A program made the position numbers and the translations under genes. The notes beneath the pieces were generated by a model. It saw nothing but the letters and a program-made list of their open reading frames with translations, ran no database searches and was not told where the DNA came from. From Chamaecyparis obtusa (Eukaryota > Streptophyta > Pinopsida > Cupressales > Cupressaceae), in NCBI GenBank assembly GCA_027943335.1, contig BSBK01003554.1, positions 372,001 to 436,000 on the forward strand: 64,000 nucleotides of DNA, given 5' to 3'. Shown here in pieces: positions 46,702-59,133 of this stretch. Positions within the stretch are counted from its first letter, which is position 1; the number at the start of each line of letters is the position of its first letter.

Positions 46702-48690
46702 ATGCTATCAAGTATATCTAGAAACTCCACTGATTTCAAAGATCCAGGCTACCTTGTTCAAAGTTTTATGAGAAATATTGAGACTAGAAGCTCAAAGCCT
46801 ACCCAATTTTTAGATTTTCCCTCAAGAAGAAGTCATAAAGGTAGGTCAACTCAAAGAACATCTCCTGCAAGAAGAGTACAATCTACACCTCCTGATACAT
46901 CAAAAAGGAGACCTTTTCCCTTTCATTCTAGAAGAAGAGGCAAGTCTCTAACTAGAGATCTAGAGGAGGATTCATACCTAGTAGCAAATATAGCTCATAT
47001 AGCTGTTAATCTCCATATTCCAACTCCTACAATGGCTAGACAATTTGCTTTTGCACCATTCAACCAAGGCAGCCCATTGGCATTTTCTCAACTTCATGAT
47101 GTGCCTTTGGTGGCACTTTAGAGTATACCTAATTTCACAGGCGAAGGGTAGACAACTGCTTTTGAGCACATAAGAGATGTGACCACCATATGCAGCATAC
47201 ATAACATTACTCAAGAAGATGTGGCCACAAAGTTATTAGCAGCCTCTCTAAAAGGTAAGGCTCTAGAATGGTTTAGAACTTTAACTGTTGGTTCTATTAC
47301 ATCATGGGATGAATTAGGGGATGCGTTAAGTAAACATTTTGAGGATAAATCATATAATGTGTCTCTAGTTGAACAGTTAACAACTATTAAGAGAGACCCT
47401 CAAGAACAGATGAAATATTACAATAGTAGGTTCCTTAAGACATGGAATAGAATCCTAGTCTTTGTGAGACCTTCAGCAGACCATGCTTTCCTTTATTATT
47501 TACAAAGTCTAAATGGTCAAATTTATGTCATGATTTGACATAGCTGTTAGGGCTGAAAACTATTTAATCCAAGCAGGCATGATTGCTATAAGGCCTCTAA
47601 TGTCCATTTTTCCTAGCCTTCAACCCATTGCACCTGCCCAAGTACCCCATTTACCCCTATTCCCACCATTTTGGCACCCCAAGCTAGTACTAGTGGTCAG
47701 GAGCTGAGGACTAGTTTCTCTCAAGAGTTACAAGAAATAAAGAATAGCCAACAAAGTAGTCAGCAAGAAATGACTAGCTTGTTGCAAACCTTGACTAAAG
47801 AGGTCACAAACCTAAAGAAGCAAGGTCAAGGAATCAGACCACCATTTCAGCCACAAGGCCAAGGTCCTAATTAGCAATATCAGAATCAAGGACAACCTTA
47901 TCAACAAAATAAGCCACCATACCAAGGAGGCTATCAAGGAAAAAGACAAAGTTTTAATCAGAGACCATTCCAACCATATAACCTTGCACCTCTAAATTCT
48001 GCTAATTCGGTGAGGGATATGGTTCCTAGTCAAAATAATGTGGCTATGGATAATGAATGGTGTTTTCCTTGTAATCAGCCTCATAATCAGGCTACATGTT
48101 CAAATGGATGGATGAACCAAGCTCTAATGGTTCAAAATGCCTCACAAGCTCAATCAAAGGCTTCATCCAGTGGGTCAGTGCCTCAACAAGAATCACAAGA
48201 GAATGAGACTGCTCTCTTTAATTGGGAGTAGCCAGACTTCAATGGAGTCAATGATGAGGTTGCTTTTGTTGCCTTTACAAGAGCAAAAAGAAGAGCTCAA
48301 GACATGGAGAGAGCATATTCCAATGCCAAAGCTACTACATCTACAGAGCCACCGCAACAAGCTACTCCCATCACACCTAAGGAGACTCCTGTCCTTGCAA
48401 GAAAAGAAGGCCAACATTCCAAAGAGGTAGAGCCCATCATCATAAAAACACAAAAAAGAGTACACACTATGACACCTTATAATATTGTAGACAACATGAA
48501 GAAAGTGAATGTCACCATGTCCATGTGGGACTCTCTGGCTCTTCCAGGACAACCTGAAATTTTGAAGAAGGCTATGATAGAGGTAGCAACTCCTCAACCT
48601 ACAAAAGAAGTTGCAAAGCTAGTGTTGGTTAACATTGATCAAGAAAAGGAGGCTCCAAGTAGCAACTCCAAGGATAATGCCTCACAAGGT
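46702..48690 (+). pseudogene. gag of the Ty3/gypsy element
   Basis: A basic N-terminus (SRRSHKGRSTQRTSPARRVQ) is followed by a capsid region: IPNFTGEG, AFEHIRDV, LLAASLKGKALEWFRTL, SWDELGDALSKHF, RDPQEQMKYYNSRF. A Gln-rich linker leads to one zinc knuckle (CFPCNQPHNQATC near 48062). The frame is interrupted by TAG 47119, TAG 47149, a local frame disturbance at 47536-47670, TAG near 47872 (PN*QYQ) and TAG near 48229 (NWE*PD). Most stops look like CAG to TAG. It would form the virus-like particle core if intact. Confidence 0.8.
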
Positions 48691-48699
48691 AGAAATTAA

Positions 48700-48957
48700 A
48701 AGCCACCTCCCTTTTATGTATCTTTAATCATTGGAAAATCTTTAGTACATAATTGTATGGTAGATAGTGGAGCTACTAGCACTGTAATGCCCAAGAAAGT
48801 AGCTGACCAGTTAGGACTAAAATATGAACCCTTTCAAAAGAAGGTTACCCAACTTGATGGATCCTTAGTCAATACTATAGGTGTGGCCAAGGATACCAGT
48901 CTAATCCTCCATGCTAGTCCTAATTTTTCCATCCTCCTAGATATATATATATCATAG
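48700..48957 (+). pseudogene. Retropepsin (protease) domain
   Basis: Reads MVDSGATSTVMPKKVADQLG with the Asp-Ser-Gly active-site triplet at about 48760, then TQLDGS and VAKD. The frame ends at TAG 48955. The following spacer (to ~49090) continues in another frame as LPALFAICLSREFTTKIGGY and SSDWSH, the usual C-terminal part of this region. Processes Gag-Pol in family members. Confidence 0.75.
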
Positions 48958-49289
48958 ATCTCCCTGCATTATTTGCTATATGTCTTTCAAGGGAGTTTAC
49001 AACCAAGATAGGAGGCTACTTATCTTCAGACTGGTCTCACATGCTATTTCATATGAGGTATGGGACCAAGTTCACCATCAAGTAATAACCATTAGCAACA
49101 AACCATATAGAACCATATGTGTCCAATGCCATCAATGTGAATTGCCCTATATTTGACAACAGTGACTTCCAAGCCATTAGTGAAGCAAACACAAAGATAG
49201 AAAGTATCCCTGATATTTTTCTAAATGAAAGAGCTTCAGAGGCCCAAGAAAATTTGGTTTGGGATTTTGGTTTGGGAAGTTATCTGATA

Positions 49290-49865
49290 TAAGAAAATGA
49301 TGTCATAGAGCCAAACCTTCTCAAAAAGGACACTGATTCAGAGGATCAGAATAATCAGATTTGGGAACTATTTTTTGATGGAGCTAGAAGTAGACATGGT
49401 TCTGGTGGTGGTGCTATGTTAGTGTCCCCAAAAGGAGAAAGGTATTATACTACCTTTAGATTCAGTTTCTCCTACACTAGCAATACTGCAGAATATGAAA
49501 GTCTAGTCAATGGACTAGAATGGGCTAGAAAAAGAGAGCTTAAGGCCTTAAAAGTTTATGGTGACATTGAGTTAGTTGTTAGCCAAGTAAGAGGGATAAG
49601 TGCAACCAAAAATGACACCATGAAAGCATACAAACATAAAGTTTGGGATGCAATTGAAGATTTCCATGCTTTCAATATTGTTGCTATCCCTAGAAAGTTA
49701 AATCAAAATGCAAATAGGTTAGCTGCTGTTGGATCTCAATATGACATCCCAAATAGCATTTCAAATGAAGTGGATCAACAACATATCAAAGTGATTGACA
49801 GACCCTCTATTCCTAATAATAATGTCAATTGGCAGGTGTTTGACAATGATGAACAAATTTTGTAG
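49290..49865 (+). pseudogene. Additional RNase H domain located upstream of RT
   Basis: Reads WELFFDGARSRHGSGGGAML, TAEYESLVNGLEWARK, VYGDIELVVSQV and IPRKLNQNANRLAAV, ending at TAG 49863. This is an RNase H fold of the type found as a second, archaeal-like RNase H in Tat-lineage elements. Asp (FFDG), Glu (AEYE) and Asp (YGD) are present. The fourth acid, expected in the N..AD.LA motif, is Asn here (AAT, one G-to-A step from GAT). In Tat elements this domain normally follows the RT-associated RNase H, as in the neighbour at 62000-62370, so its position is unusual. Confidence 0.75.
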
Positions 49866-50137
49866 TTCTTGTTTGAAAAGGATGTTTTTTCAGAACACAA
49901 TCAAGATAGGCTATCACAAAACTATGGTGATCAAGTGATACAACTCAAGTCCAATAAGATGCCTAGAGGTCTTGTTACTTTGGAGACTATCTTCAACAAG
50001 GATGATGAAGTTAAGAAAAGCAAATCTGGCTTGGTAGTCCAACAAGAACATTGTGTTGAACTAGAGTTGGAACCAGGTAAGAGCTTACAATTTGGAAAGG
50101 TAAGCACTAAATTGGAGAAACAAGCTTATACTTAGTT

Positions 50138-51500
50138 ATTCAGAGAATTCAGTGATGTTTTTGCATGGAAATATGAGGATCTCAAAGGTTTTGATCCTTC
50201 CCTTGCCCAGTACACTATTGAATTAGAACCAAATGCCAAGCCAGTGAGACAAAAATAGAGGCCTGTTAATCCCAAGCTTGAACCACTTATGCATAAAGAA
50301 GTGCTCAAATTGATAGAGAGTGGTATCATCTACCCCATTAAGCATACTAGTTGGGTTTCCAACCTTGTTCCTATCAGGAAGAAGAATGGGGAGCTGAGGT
50401 TATGTGTTGACTTCAGGGATCTTAACAGGGCCTCATTAAAAGACCACCATCCACTACCCTCTATGGAAAAAATCTTACAATGTGTCTCTAGATCCAAGAG
50501 ATTTTCATTATTGGATGGCTATTCAGGATACAATCAGATCCTAGTAAATGAAGAGGATCAATATAAGACTGCATTTACAACCAAGTGGGGAACCATGTCT
50601 TATCAAAAGATTCCTTTTGGTTTGTCAAATGAAGGAGATAAATTTCAAAAGGTAATGGATATGGCCTTTAACAGCCTCGTGTACAAATTTGTGTGGGTCT
50701 ATTTAGATGACATAACTATCTATTCAAAACATGCGGTAGACTATATCAAACATTTGAGGAAGATTTTTGAAAGGTGTAGAGAGTTTGGGATATCTCTTAA
50801 TCCCAGGAAATGTGTGTTTGCAGTTCATGAAGGAAAACTATTGGGATATGTAGTATCCAAGGAAGGAATTATAGTGGATCCTGAGAGAATTGTAGCTATC
50901 TTAGAGCTACCCCTACCACATCATAAGAAAAGTCTCCAATCTTTCATAGGAAAGTTTAACTTTGTTAGGAGGTTCTTGCCTAACATTGTAGATTTACTCA
51001 AGCCTCTGACAACCATGTTAAAGAAGAGTTCAACTTTCAGTTGGACCAGAGAAGGGAAGGCCAATTTCTAGGCCATCAAAGAGGCCCTACTAGAAGCCCC
51101 TACTCTCCTAAACCCAAATTTCAATAAGGATTTCATCCTTTATGCTTATGGAGGTCATGATGCCATATCTGCAATGTTGACCCAAGAAAATCCTGATGGA
51201 TTGGAGCAGCCTGTTGCTTTCTTTAGCAAAGGTCTAGAGGAGTATGAATAGAGATACTCTTTTGTAGAGAAACATGTGCTTGCTGTGGTAAAGAGCCTCA
51301 AAAAGTTTAGGTATCTGTTGACCCATAGCAAGGTACATTTAAAATTTACTTATCCAAGTGTCAAGGAGTTTTTTCTTTCCAAGGACTTAAATGAGAAAAG
51401 AGCTAGTTGGATCACCGAGGTGATGGAATATGACATTGATATTCAAACTACCAAGCTGGTTAGAGGAAGAGGTATTTGTGAGCATTTGGTAGAGGATGAA
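50138..51500 (+). pseudogene. Reverse transcriptase and RNase H of the Ty3/gypsy element
   Basis: In one frame: FAWKYEDLKGFDPSLAQYTI, then RPVNPKLEPLMHKEVLKLIE, the RT core (GIIYPI, WVSNLVPIRKKNGELRLCVD, FRDLNRA, KIPFGLSN, catalytic WVYLDDITIYSK, LNPRKCVFAV, KLLGYVVSKEGI). Then comes RNase H: LLNPNFNKDFILYAYGGHDA, QPVAFFSKGLEEYE, RYSFVEKHVLAVVKSLKKFR, ITEVMEYDIDI. Stops are TAG after AYT (50133), TAG near 50257 (RQK*RP), TAG 51069 (NF*AI) and TAG 51249 (YE*RY), all consistent with CAG to TAG. Copies the element RNA into DNA in family members. Confidence 0.92.
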
Positions 51501-52844
51501 AATTCAAAGAAATTAGAACAAATGGATGCATCTCTAGTGGTGCATTCTACAAAAGAACAAGCCAAGGCAACAAGCTGGTTGCCTAATATGATCAATTACT
51601 TGAAGATGGGACAATGTCCTGTAGGTTTGGATTCAGCAAAAAGGAGGTATTATAGGTTACAATCTATTCCTTCTGTGCTGATTGATGATGTTCTTTTCAG
51701 AAAGGATCAAAGTGGTGTCCTTTTGAGATGCATAGATTCAGAAAAGGTAGTAGACATCCTATTTGAGTTTCATGATGGACCTTCTGGAGGTCACTTTTCT
51801 CCTAGGACTACTACTTTTAAAATCATGAGGGCTGGATACTATTGGCCATCTATCTTTAGGGATAGTCATGATTATGTCAGAAAATGCATCAAGTGTGCCA
51901 TGTTTGCAAGAAAAGAAAGGCTTGCAGCCTTACCCCTACAACCAATCAGAGTAGAGAAGCCCTTCATGAAGTGGGGTATAGATTTCATAGGCATGATTAA
52001 TCCTCCATCTAGTGTAGGACATAAGTGGATAATTACTACAATAGATTATTTCACTAGATGGATAGAAATAATTGCATTAAAAGAAGCCAATGAGAGTGCT
52101 GTCCTAAGCTTTTATGATGATTTAATTCGTAGGTTTGGCACTCCTGATTCCATCATCTTAGATAATGCCTTAGCATTCACAGGCCTCAAAATCTTAGAGT
52201 GGGCAGTCAAGAATGGCATCTATCTAGATACCAGTTCAAATTATTACCCTCAAGGCAATGGCTTAGTAGAATCGACCAATAAGAATTTGATCAGAATAAT
52301 CAAGAAGACTCTTTAGGACAATCAGAGAGATTGACATACAAAGCTCAAATCTACCTTGTGGTTAGATAGAATTACCCCAAAGAAAATCATTGGTAATTCT
52401 CCTTACATGTTAGTGTATGGCAAAGAGGCTAAGTTGTCCATTTCAATAGAATTACCAGCTCTGGACTTAGCTACTCAATATGCCCTATTTGATGAAGGGG
52501 ATCCCTTACAGATCAGATATGCTCAATTGATGGAATTGGAAGAACTCAGAGATAAATCCATGAAGGATATGGAATTCCATCAGATTCAGACAAAGAAGAG
52601 CTTTGAAATAAGAGCCAGAGTTAGAAACTTCAAGGTTGGAGACATAGTCCTCAAATGGGATGAATTCAGGTCTAGGCCTGGCAAGCACACAAAATTTGAC
52701 TCCTTTTGGGGTGGGCCATTTGTAATCATAGAATGTAGGGGCTCCAATGCTGTTCAACTATCAAATATGGAAGGAAATGCCTTGCCTATCTTAGTCAATG
52801 GTTTCCACCTAAAACCCTGTTTTGAGGCTAATCCCTCTCTGTAA
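51500..52844 (+). pseudogene. Integrase of the Ty3/gypsy element
   Basis: Zinc-binding module: FHDGPSGGHFSPRTTTFKIM with YYWPSIFRDS and CIKCAMF. Catalytic core: GIDFIGMINPPSS (Asp), IILDNALAFTG (Asp), YYPQGNGLVESTNK (Glu). C-terminal: IGNSPYMLVYGKEAKL, FKVGDIVLKWDE, FDSFWGGPFVIIECRGSNAV, ending FHLKPCFEANPSL and TAA 52842. Two internal stops, TAG 52314 and TGA near 52333, fall in KTL*DNQRD*HTKL, where family members have Gln and Trp. No chromodomain was seen. Inserts the cDNA into chromosomes in family members. Confidence 0.92.
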
Positions 52845-53040
52845 ATTTTGTAAAATTGCCTTCCTACTTTCTTCCTGCTTTCTAGTTTAATTTCCTTCTT
52901 TTCAAGAAGTGCTCTAAGCACATTTTTAGTCATGTCCCCCTGTGAGATTTTTGTCCTTGTGGTAACCCCATGCCCAATGGATGTTGAAGGTCACTGGTTT
53001 CCATGTCTAGTAGGTTGACATCCAGCAGAAATTGCCAAAA
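52845..53040. other. Short 3' untranslated spacer of the Ty3/gypsy element
   Basis: From the integrase stop to the 3' LTR. No obvious polypurine tract; AGCAGAAATTGCCAAAA directly precedes the LTR. Confidence 0.4.
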
Positions 53041-55808
53041 TGTTACCCAAATTTTCATGTGCATTCAAATTTGGCTGAAAACCATACCCGGGCCTCTGTT
53101 TTTACCATGTCTACCATCACTAAAATTTTTATGGATTCATCTCCTTTTCTCTGGCCTCTACAAATTTGTTATCTCCCTAGTCTGCAGTTGAAAAGTTTGA
53201 AAAAGTAGCCGTTATATCCCAAAACATTCCAAAAGGCCCTTAAAAACCCTAAGCCTTGTTATATTTTCAGATTACTTTATTCCGGTCACTTAAGTCACCC
53301 AATTTGCATGTGCCTTTATTAAACCCTTCAATCACCAAGTCTCCAATTCCTGGCAGTTAACCCCTTAACACTCAGCGATCTCGCGAGCAGTTACTGTTTA
53401 AGTTGGTTGTCTTATTTCAATGGCTAGGTCAAGATTCTTGATCTAATGGTTGTCGCATGATCTCATAGGGTCAGAAGATTCCTTGAGATCTTGCGATGAT
53501 TGTCGATCTCTTCTGCCTATAGAGTCCAATGTGTCAGTGGGATCGGTACCACCTCATCATATTTGGCAGCTCCCAATTCATCGACGGTGTCTGATTCGAC
53601 AACTTGTCAGTGGGGTCATCTTCTTTGGTAGGTTAAGTCCTGATTTAATCATGTGGTCATCATTATACTGGCGGCTCAAGGTGCACGTGTGTTATCGCAG
53701 TAGTATAGCAATAGTTGTAGATCTTACTTTATCGCCTAGCTTCTGGTAGTGGGTCCTGTGTCAGAGATAGATGTGACATGGATTCATTTTGGTGGCTTGT
53801 GATTGGCTGAGGTTGAATACAGGTGGAAGGTTATTAGTGGGGCCAGGCCCTTTCAGCGGTCAGGGGGCTTTGACATCTGCAGAGGATCAATGACCGACGT
53901 ATCTTTGCAAGGGTTTGTGTTAGGGCTCGTGATCTTACGATAGCCACTGATCTTGGTTTGTGTTAGAGCTCCCTTCGGTGGGTCCTTATATGCTGACATG
54001 CTCAAATTTGGTTGGTCCATGTGGTGATGATTGGATTTGTCGTGGGTCTATTTTTCAGAGGGGTCCCAGTTTAAAAGGATCTAGCGGTTGGCATAAAAGC
54101 ATGAGGAATATTTTGGGGCTATGAGATCATACACCCGCCATTAGATTAGTATCTCAAATAGTGGGTCCGATGTCAGAAGGTTACAATGTGTATCTGAAAT
54201 GGTGTAGTTCAATTGGTTGTTTGATGTGCAACATGGCCGATGTCAGTGGGCCTGTGGGGTCAGGGGTTTCTAAGGAAGGTAAAATGCAATCAGATCTCAT
54301 GGTTGTCATTACACTATGGGCTCAAAGTGCTTAATCATTATGATGGTGGTATAGCGACAGCCATCTGATGGTGTTCTCAAGGACGTGGGTTCGGTGACTT
54401 GCTAGAGATGTTGATTTGCTCATTTTCTATTGGTTGTTGACTGCCATGGTGGTAGTTGACTTGTTAGAAAACATTTTAGACTATTTTAAAGGGTGCATCT
54501 AGGCCGTTCATCTGCCAGGAAGGTTATTCATCGATGGTCACATTTTAAAATATATTTGCTAGCTATTAATATTTGAATTTGAATATCTCTGCGAGGGTTT
54601 TTGCTAGGATTTTACATTCTTTTGGCCATGCACGATGTCGGTTAGCGTAGGAATTGATTTCTCAGGATGGTTGTGGTTGAGAGGGTGATGGAGGTGACTG
54701 TTGGTCAGTGTTGCAGGGTACTGTGCCATGTTCCCGCACCAAGAAGTGATGAAAAGAGTTGGTGCCACCTTTTCGATAGTACCTCTTCTAGGGAAATAGA
54801 TCAGATTTGAAGCCTTCATGGCTTAGTCAAGTTGCAGGTGGGTAGATGGGTTGAAGTTGTTGTGTCTACAATTGGACTCAATCCAGGATCAACATGTAAA
54901 GAGAAAGATCTGATTTGATGACTGATTCTCAGAGATTTTCATGATGGGTTATCAATACCTTTAGGGTTTGATATTATTGTGGATCTGTAACCCTAGTTAG
55001 GTTAATTTTGACTCCTACCTATGTGTAGTTGAGTATTTATATATTGTTTTGGAGCCTTTAGTGCTAGGAGTTGGACAATTCATAGAAGAAAATTCACCTT
55101 TTCAAAAAGGCCATATGTGATATTATTTCTACCCTCTGGCTCATACAGTTGAATTTCTCCCATTGATGATTCAAATATTGCAGAGGTATTTTGACAATCC
55201 TTCATGTCCCTATGCTTCCTTGTTTGGATTATCTCTTATTGGATCAAAGTATATGCATGTTTTTAGTGATTATTTTAGGGTTCTTGAACCCTTTTGCTTT
55301 CTACAATTTTGTGTGTTACTGTGTTTGATTTGATTTAAATGTTCTTGTGGGTATACTTCAGCCCATTAATAGTCTTGTCTCAATCCTAAATCAAGTTGTA
55401 GAAGTGAATGTCTATTTATAGGTCACAAGTTATGTCTTGTTCTCAGGCCCTCTTATGAAATACTTATGCAAGCCTATTCAGTAAGTTGTGACCCACTAGA
55501 CCTAAAATTTTCATTGATCTCATTCCTACATACTGAGATCCAAACCCTAGTTTTGGTGCATCACCTAGTAGGTAGTTTGCTTTCAAGTCATTTCCCTTAC
55601 AAGAATTCCTTCTATCCCTTTCCCTCCAAAATTTTTACTTTCATGTCTAAAATAAAATTAGGGTGATTATCCAAGAGGAACCAGCCTAGAACCTGAAGGT
55701 TTCATCTCAGTTAGCAAAGGTCCCACAACTAGGAGATGATTCCCATGTTATACTGAGTTATCAAGACTACAAGAGCTTGAGACAAGGGTGCAAACTCAAT
55801 GTATAACA
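53041..55808 (+). repeat. 3' LTR of the Ty3/gypsy element
   Basis: TGTTACCCAAATTTTC..CAATGTATAACA, about 2768 bases, matching the 5' LTR across its length with scattered, mainly transition-type differences (for example CACGGGC versus CTATGGG). Confidence 0.92.
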
Positions 55809-56180
55809 AGAACTTTTGAGCTATTAAGTAGCACATTTAAACTTTTAAATCCTGAAATAGCACTTTCACCCTTTTAGGATAGATTTTAAATTGACTTAGT
55901 CAGCTTTCAACCTATTCAACATTGTCGATCAACTGATTGGTTAAGGTAACAAAATTGATGTTATAAAGAGTCATAAGATGTCAGTATGAGTCAGTCATAA
56001 TTTGAATGTTGGATCATCAATCTAGATTTAGATGATGGGTGATGGTGAATTTTCTATTCTATCTGAGTAGAAACATGAAAATTGATTGTGGTTTGATATT
56101 TTGTAAATGTTTGATTGACTTAGGATAATCCAAGTGATAACTAATTTCAAAATTGATGTGATTGAACTTGCTTTTTGTAG

Positions 56181-58046
56181 GCAATGCTTAAGTCACTGGG
56201 TGTTTGTGGTTCTTATCCCTTACCTTTTAGTATGATCAAGGATATCAGTGTGGCTGATCATAGACATATTAGTCTATGTGGTCTTTCTTTCCTTCTTGCT
56301 CTTCGTTAATTCTAAGTGAATCAAGGTTTGATCACTGCTATGGCTAAACGATGGCACTCAGGCCATAATACTTTCCATTTACCATTGGGTGAGATGACTA
56401 TCACTCTGGAGGATGTGTATTGCATCCTTCGCTTGCCGACCAGAGGAGAGTTGGTCTACTATGATATTGTTTATGATGGGTCTGCATGTCAATAGGTTTT
56501 TCTGGATCCTACCATTGGAGAAGATCATATCCAGTGGGCCTAGTTCCTTTCTTTTCTGATACTTCCAGAAGTTTTAGGTACTTTTATTGGTGGGTTTCTT
56601 TTGCCAGATAGGTGTGGCCATGGTTTTGCATGTGGATGGGGTCCTATCCTTGAGGACTTGATGGTGCATCCTTAGAGATTTGATTGGGGTTCATGTGTAT
56701 TAACTCAGTTTTATCATGAGCTACATACAATGGTTTATAGATGATCCTCTATGCTTACTGTAGGGGCAATCTTGTTACAACTTTGGACTTGGGAGCATAT
56801 CTTAGTGACATGTCCTATCATAGTACGATAGCAAGATCTGGGCTAGCCATTTTCCTGGATGTACGAGGGTATGGTTATTAAGACCCATATGGGTAAGCTA
56901 GATTATTGGCATCATGTCATTAATGATATGGATGTTGTGGTATGGAGGCCATATGTTGGTTGTGAGGCTTGGCCTGAGGATGACTCTAAGTTACCTTATA
57001 TGGTTTTCCCTCAATGGATGATTGGGCGTTCCACTTATATTATTGAGAGATTCTACTTCAGAAGAGTATTGCATCAGTATGGGCATAGGTAGGGTATGTC
57101 ACAGGGAGTAGTGATGTATGCTCGAGTGCAGGCAGAGAGATCATTGTGGGGTCCCTATGTAGGTTATGGCACAACTGTCAGAGATATTAGAGACCTTGGT
57201 TATCTACCTTGGTCTATGTGAGAGGATATTATGGATGCTAGTATCACAAATGATTATGCTGAGTGGTTGCATCAGTATCCCTTTCCTAGGTTAATAGATC
57301 CTATTGAGAGGATTCCTAGTATTGATGAGCTATTAGATGGTGATAGTGGTGATGCAGGAGATGGCAGAGATGATGATGGAGGTGATGATGGTGGGGATGG
57401 TGGTAGGGGTAGGATTCAAGAATGACATGGATGATGTGGTCGTTGAGAAGCTAGAGAAGGTAGAGTACATATCCCAGTGATTGTCGTTGCTCCTATTCCT
57501 CCTGCGGGTGGTCAGGGTAGAGGTGGTGTGGATAGAGTACTTCATTAAGTTGCTAGGGATCTAGTAGTGAGATAGGGTTGACATAGAGCCAGACTTCAAA
57601 AAGAGGTTGAAGCACAAGTGGCACAAGTTTTTTTAGATCAGGCTCAGGGTCCTCCTAGTCAGCAGGGTATACTACTGATTATTCCATAGGCTCCACCTTC
57701 TCAGGGACTTGCTTCTTCTTTTTCATTTTCTTCTGCTTCGATACCCTCTTCTTCATCACATCCATCTTCTTCTAGTTTTGTTCCATCATTTTCTATTCCA
57801 TCTTCTTCGATGCCTTCTTCATCCATACCTCCACCACACAGTCCTGCCCCAGCTTTAGCATCATATGTTATATCTCTACAGACTCAGATGTCAGCAATGC
57901 AATAGAAAGTTTCTTAGTTGAGTTTGATGATGTAGACCTTCTTGGAAGTGAGGAGTCAGTAGGGAGTACAAGTGAGCTCTAGTCATCCTCCAGATAGTGG
58001 TCCTAGTCCTAATGGTACCAATGGTGCTGGTGACTCAATCATTTGA
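56181..58046 (+). pseudogene. PMD-domain (MAIN/MAIL-like) gene, exon 2
   Basis: An AG acceptor (56179-56180) opens AMLKSLGVCGSYPLPFSMIK. Then comes the plant mobile domain signature AKRWHSGHNTFHLPLGEMTI plus TLEDVYCILRLPTRGELVYY (56340-56460), then VVWRPYVGCEAWPEDDSKLP, HQYPFPRLIDPIERIPSI, an acidic Asp/Gly run and a Ser/Pro-rich tail. The frame is continuous for 621 codons to TGA 58044 with no frameshift but many stops (56307, 56313 and others). PMD proteins include Arabidopsis MAIN and MAIL1, which act in the nucleus on silencing and genome stability; many PMD copies are carried by transposons. This one is dead and probably element-borne. Confidence 0.75.
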
Positions 58047-58399
58047 TATATTTCAGTTGCTTTGTACTTTGATGATATTTGATCTCATTCTCTTATTGAT
58101 GTCAAGATATTAGACTCTTATTGTATCATTTGATTTGATCTATATTTTTGATGTTGATATTGATACTTTGATAGACATTGATTATCTGGATATTGCTTTT
58201 ATGATCACTTTGATGGACTTTGATATGTTGTTTACTTCATGATGATGTTATAGACTTTGATACTCATTCTGATAGCTTTCATTATATATGATGTCATGAT
58301 GTGTTGGGTCTCCTTTTCAGGTGTTTTAACATGATATGCATATCTAGATGGTTCTATCTCCTATATGTTTTGTTTTATGTTTTTCAAAATGCAGTTTTT

Positions 58400-59110
58400 G
58401 ATATGTATGCATATGTTTTAATGATGCTTAAATGGTTATCTTATGTATGACATAGAATAGATGGATAAATGCGATGATGCAGATTCTAATGATTAATGCT
58501 TTTCTTTTATGAATGTAATGACATATAGATGGATTAGATGGTTGTGATGTATATGAATGCAATGTGATATGGATACTTAATGATTAATGATCTTAGATGG
58601 TACATGATGTAAATTATGATGCAATGCCTTTCTTTTGTTGAATGGATTTATATGTAATGACTTAAATGATATGCACCTAATGATGGTTATGATGTTCTAT
58701 TTGAAATACAATGATGTAATGGGTATAATGATGTAATGATTATGATTATGATTTTAATGAATGCAATGGTAAATGCCCTTAATGGATGTAAAATGAATGA
58801 TTTGGATATGAATGCAACTTAATGTAATGGTGAATGAATCTAAATGATGTATGCAACTTCATGCAAATGACATACCAATTATTCTAATGATGAAAATTAA
58901 TGCAACTCAATACAATGAACCTAATGCAAATGATGGTATATGACTTATGCAACTTAATGCAATGATGAAATGTAATGAACTTATTGGTTTAAATGATGAA
59001 AACACCTAAAATTAATGCAAGATAAAATTAATCTAATGCAATGTTTTCAATGATTTAACACAACTTAATGCCATGTGCTTAAATGAACCTAACTAATGCA
59101 AGTGAACTAA
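58400..59110 (+). repeat. Low-complexity ATG/TAATG-rich tract
   Basis: Dense degenerate repetition of AATGATGTAATG, AATGCAACTTAATG and GAATGCAATG motifs over about 700 bases, ending in an oligo(T) run (59121-59133). No ORF. It lies between the PMD gene and the minus-strand pol. Confidence 0.7.
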
Positions 59111-59133
59111 TGAAATGCACTTTTTTTTTTTTT

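Larger units (their letters stand above)
43837..55808 (+). mobile_element. Ty3/gypsy LTR retrotransposon, complete but decayed
   Basis: LTRs 43837-46605 and 53041-55808 (2.77 kb each) bracket gag, protease, an RNase H, reverse transcriptase, a second RNase H and integrase. The 3' LTR begins TGTTACCC; the 5' LTR has TATTACCC at the same place; both end GTATAACA. The flanking five bases are GGCAC and AGAAC, at best an eroded duplication. Coding regions are in two frames (gag/protease; RNase H to integrase) with many TAG stops. Integrase with a zinc-binding module and DDE core follows RNase H, the Ty3/gypsy order. It is inserted in the first intron of the PMD gene. Confidence 0.9.

Noticed and set aside
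43832..55813. GGCAC/AGAAC as the target duplication of the Ty3/gypsy element
   Set aside because: Only three of five bases agree; this could be erosion, but it is not reliable evidence and was not annotated as a duplication.
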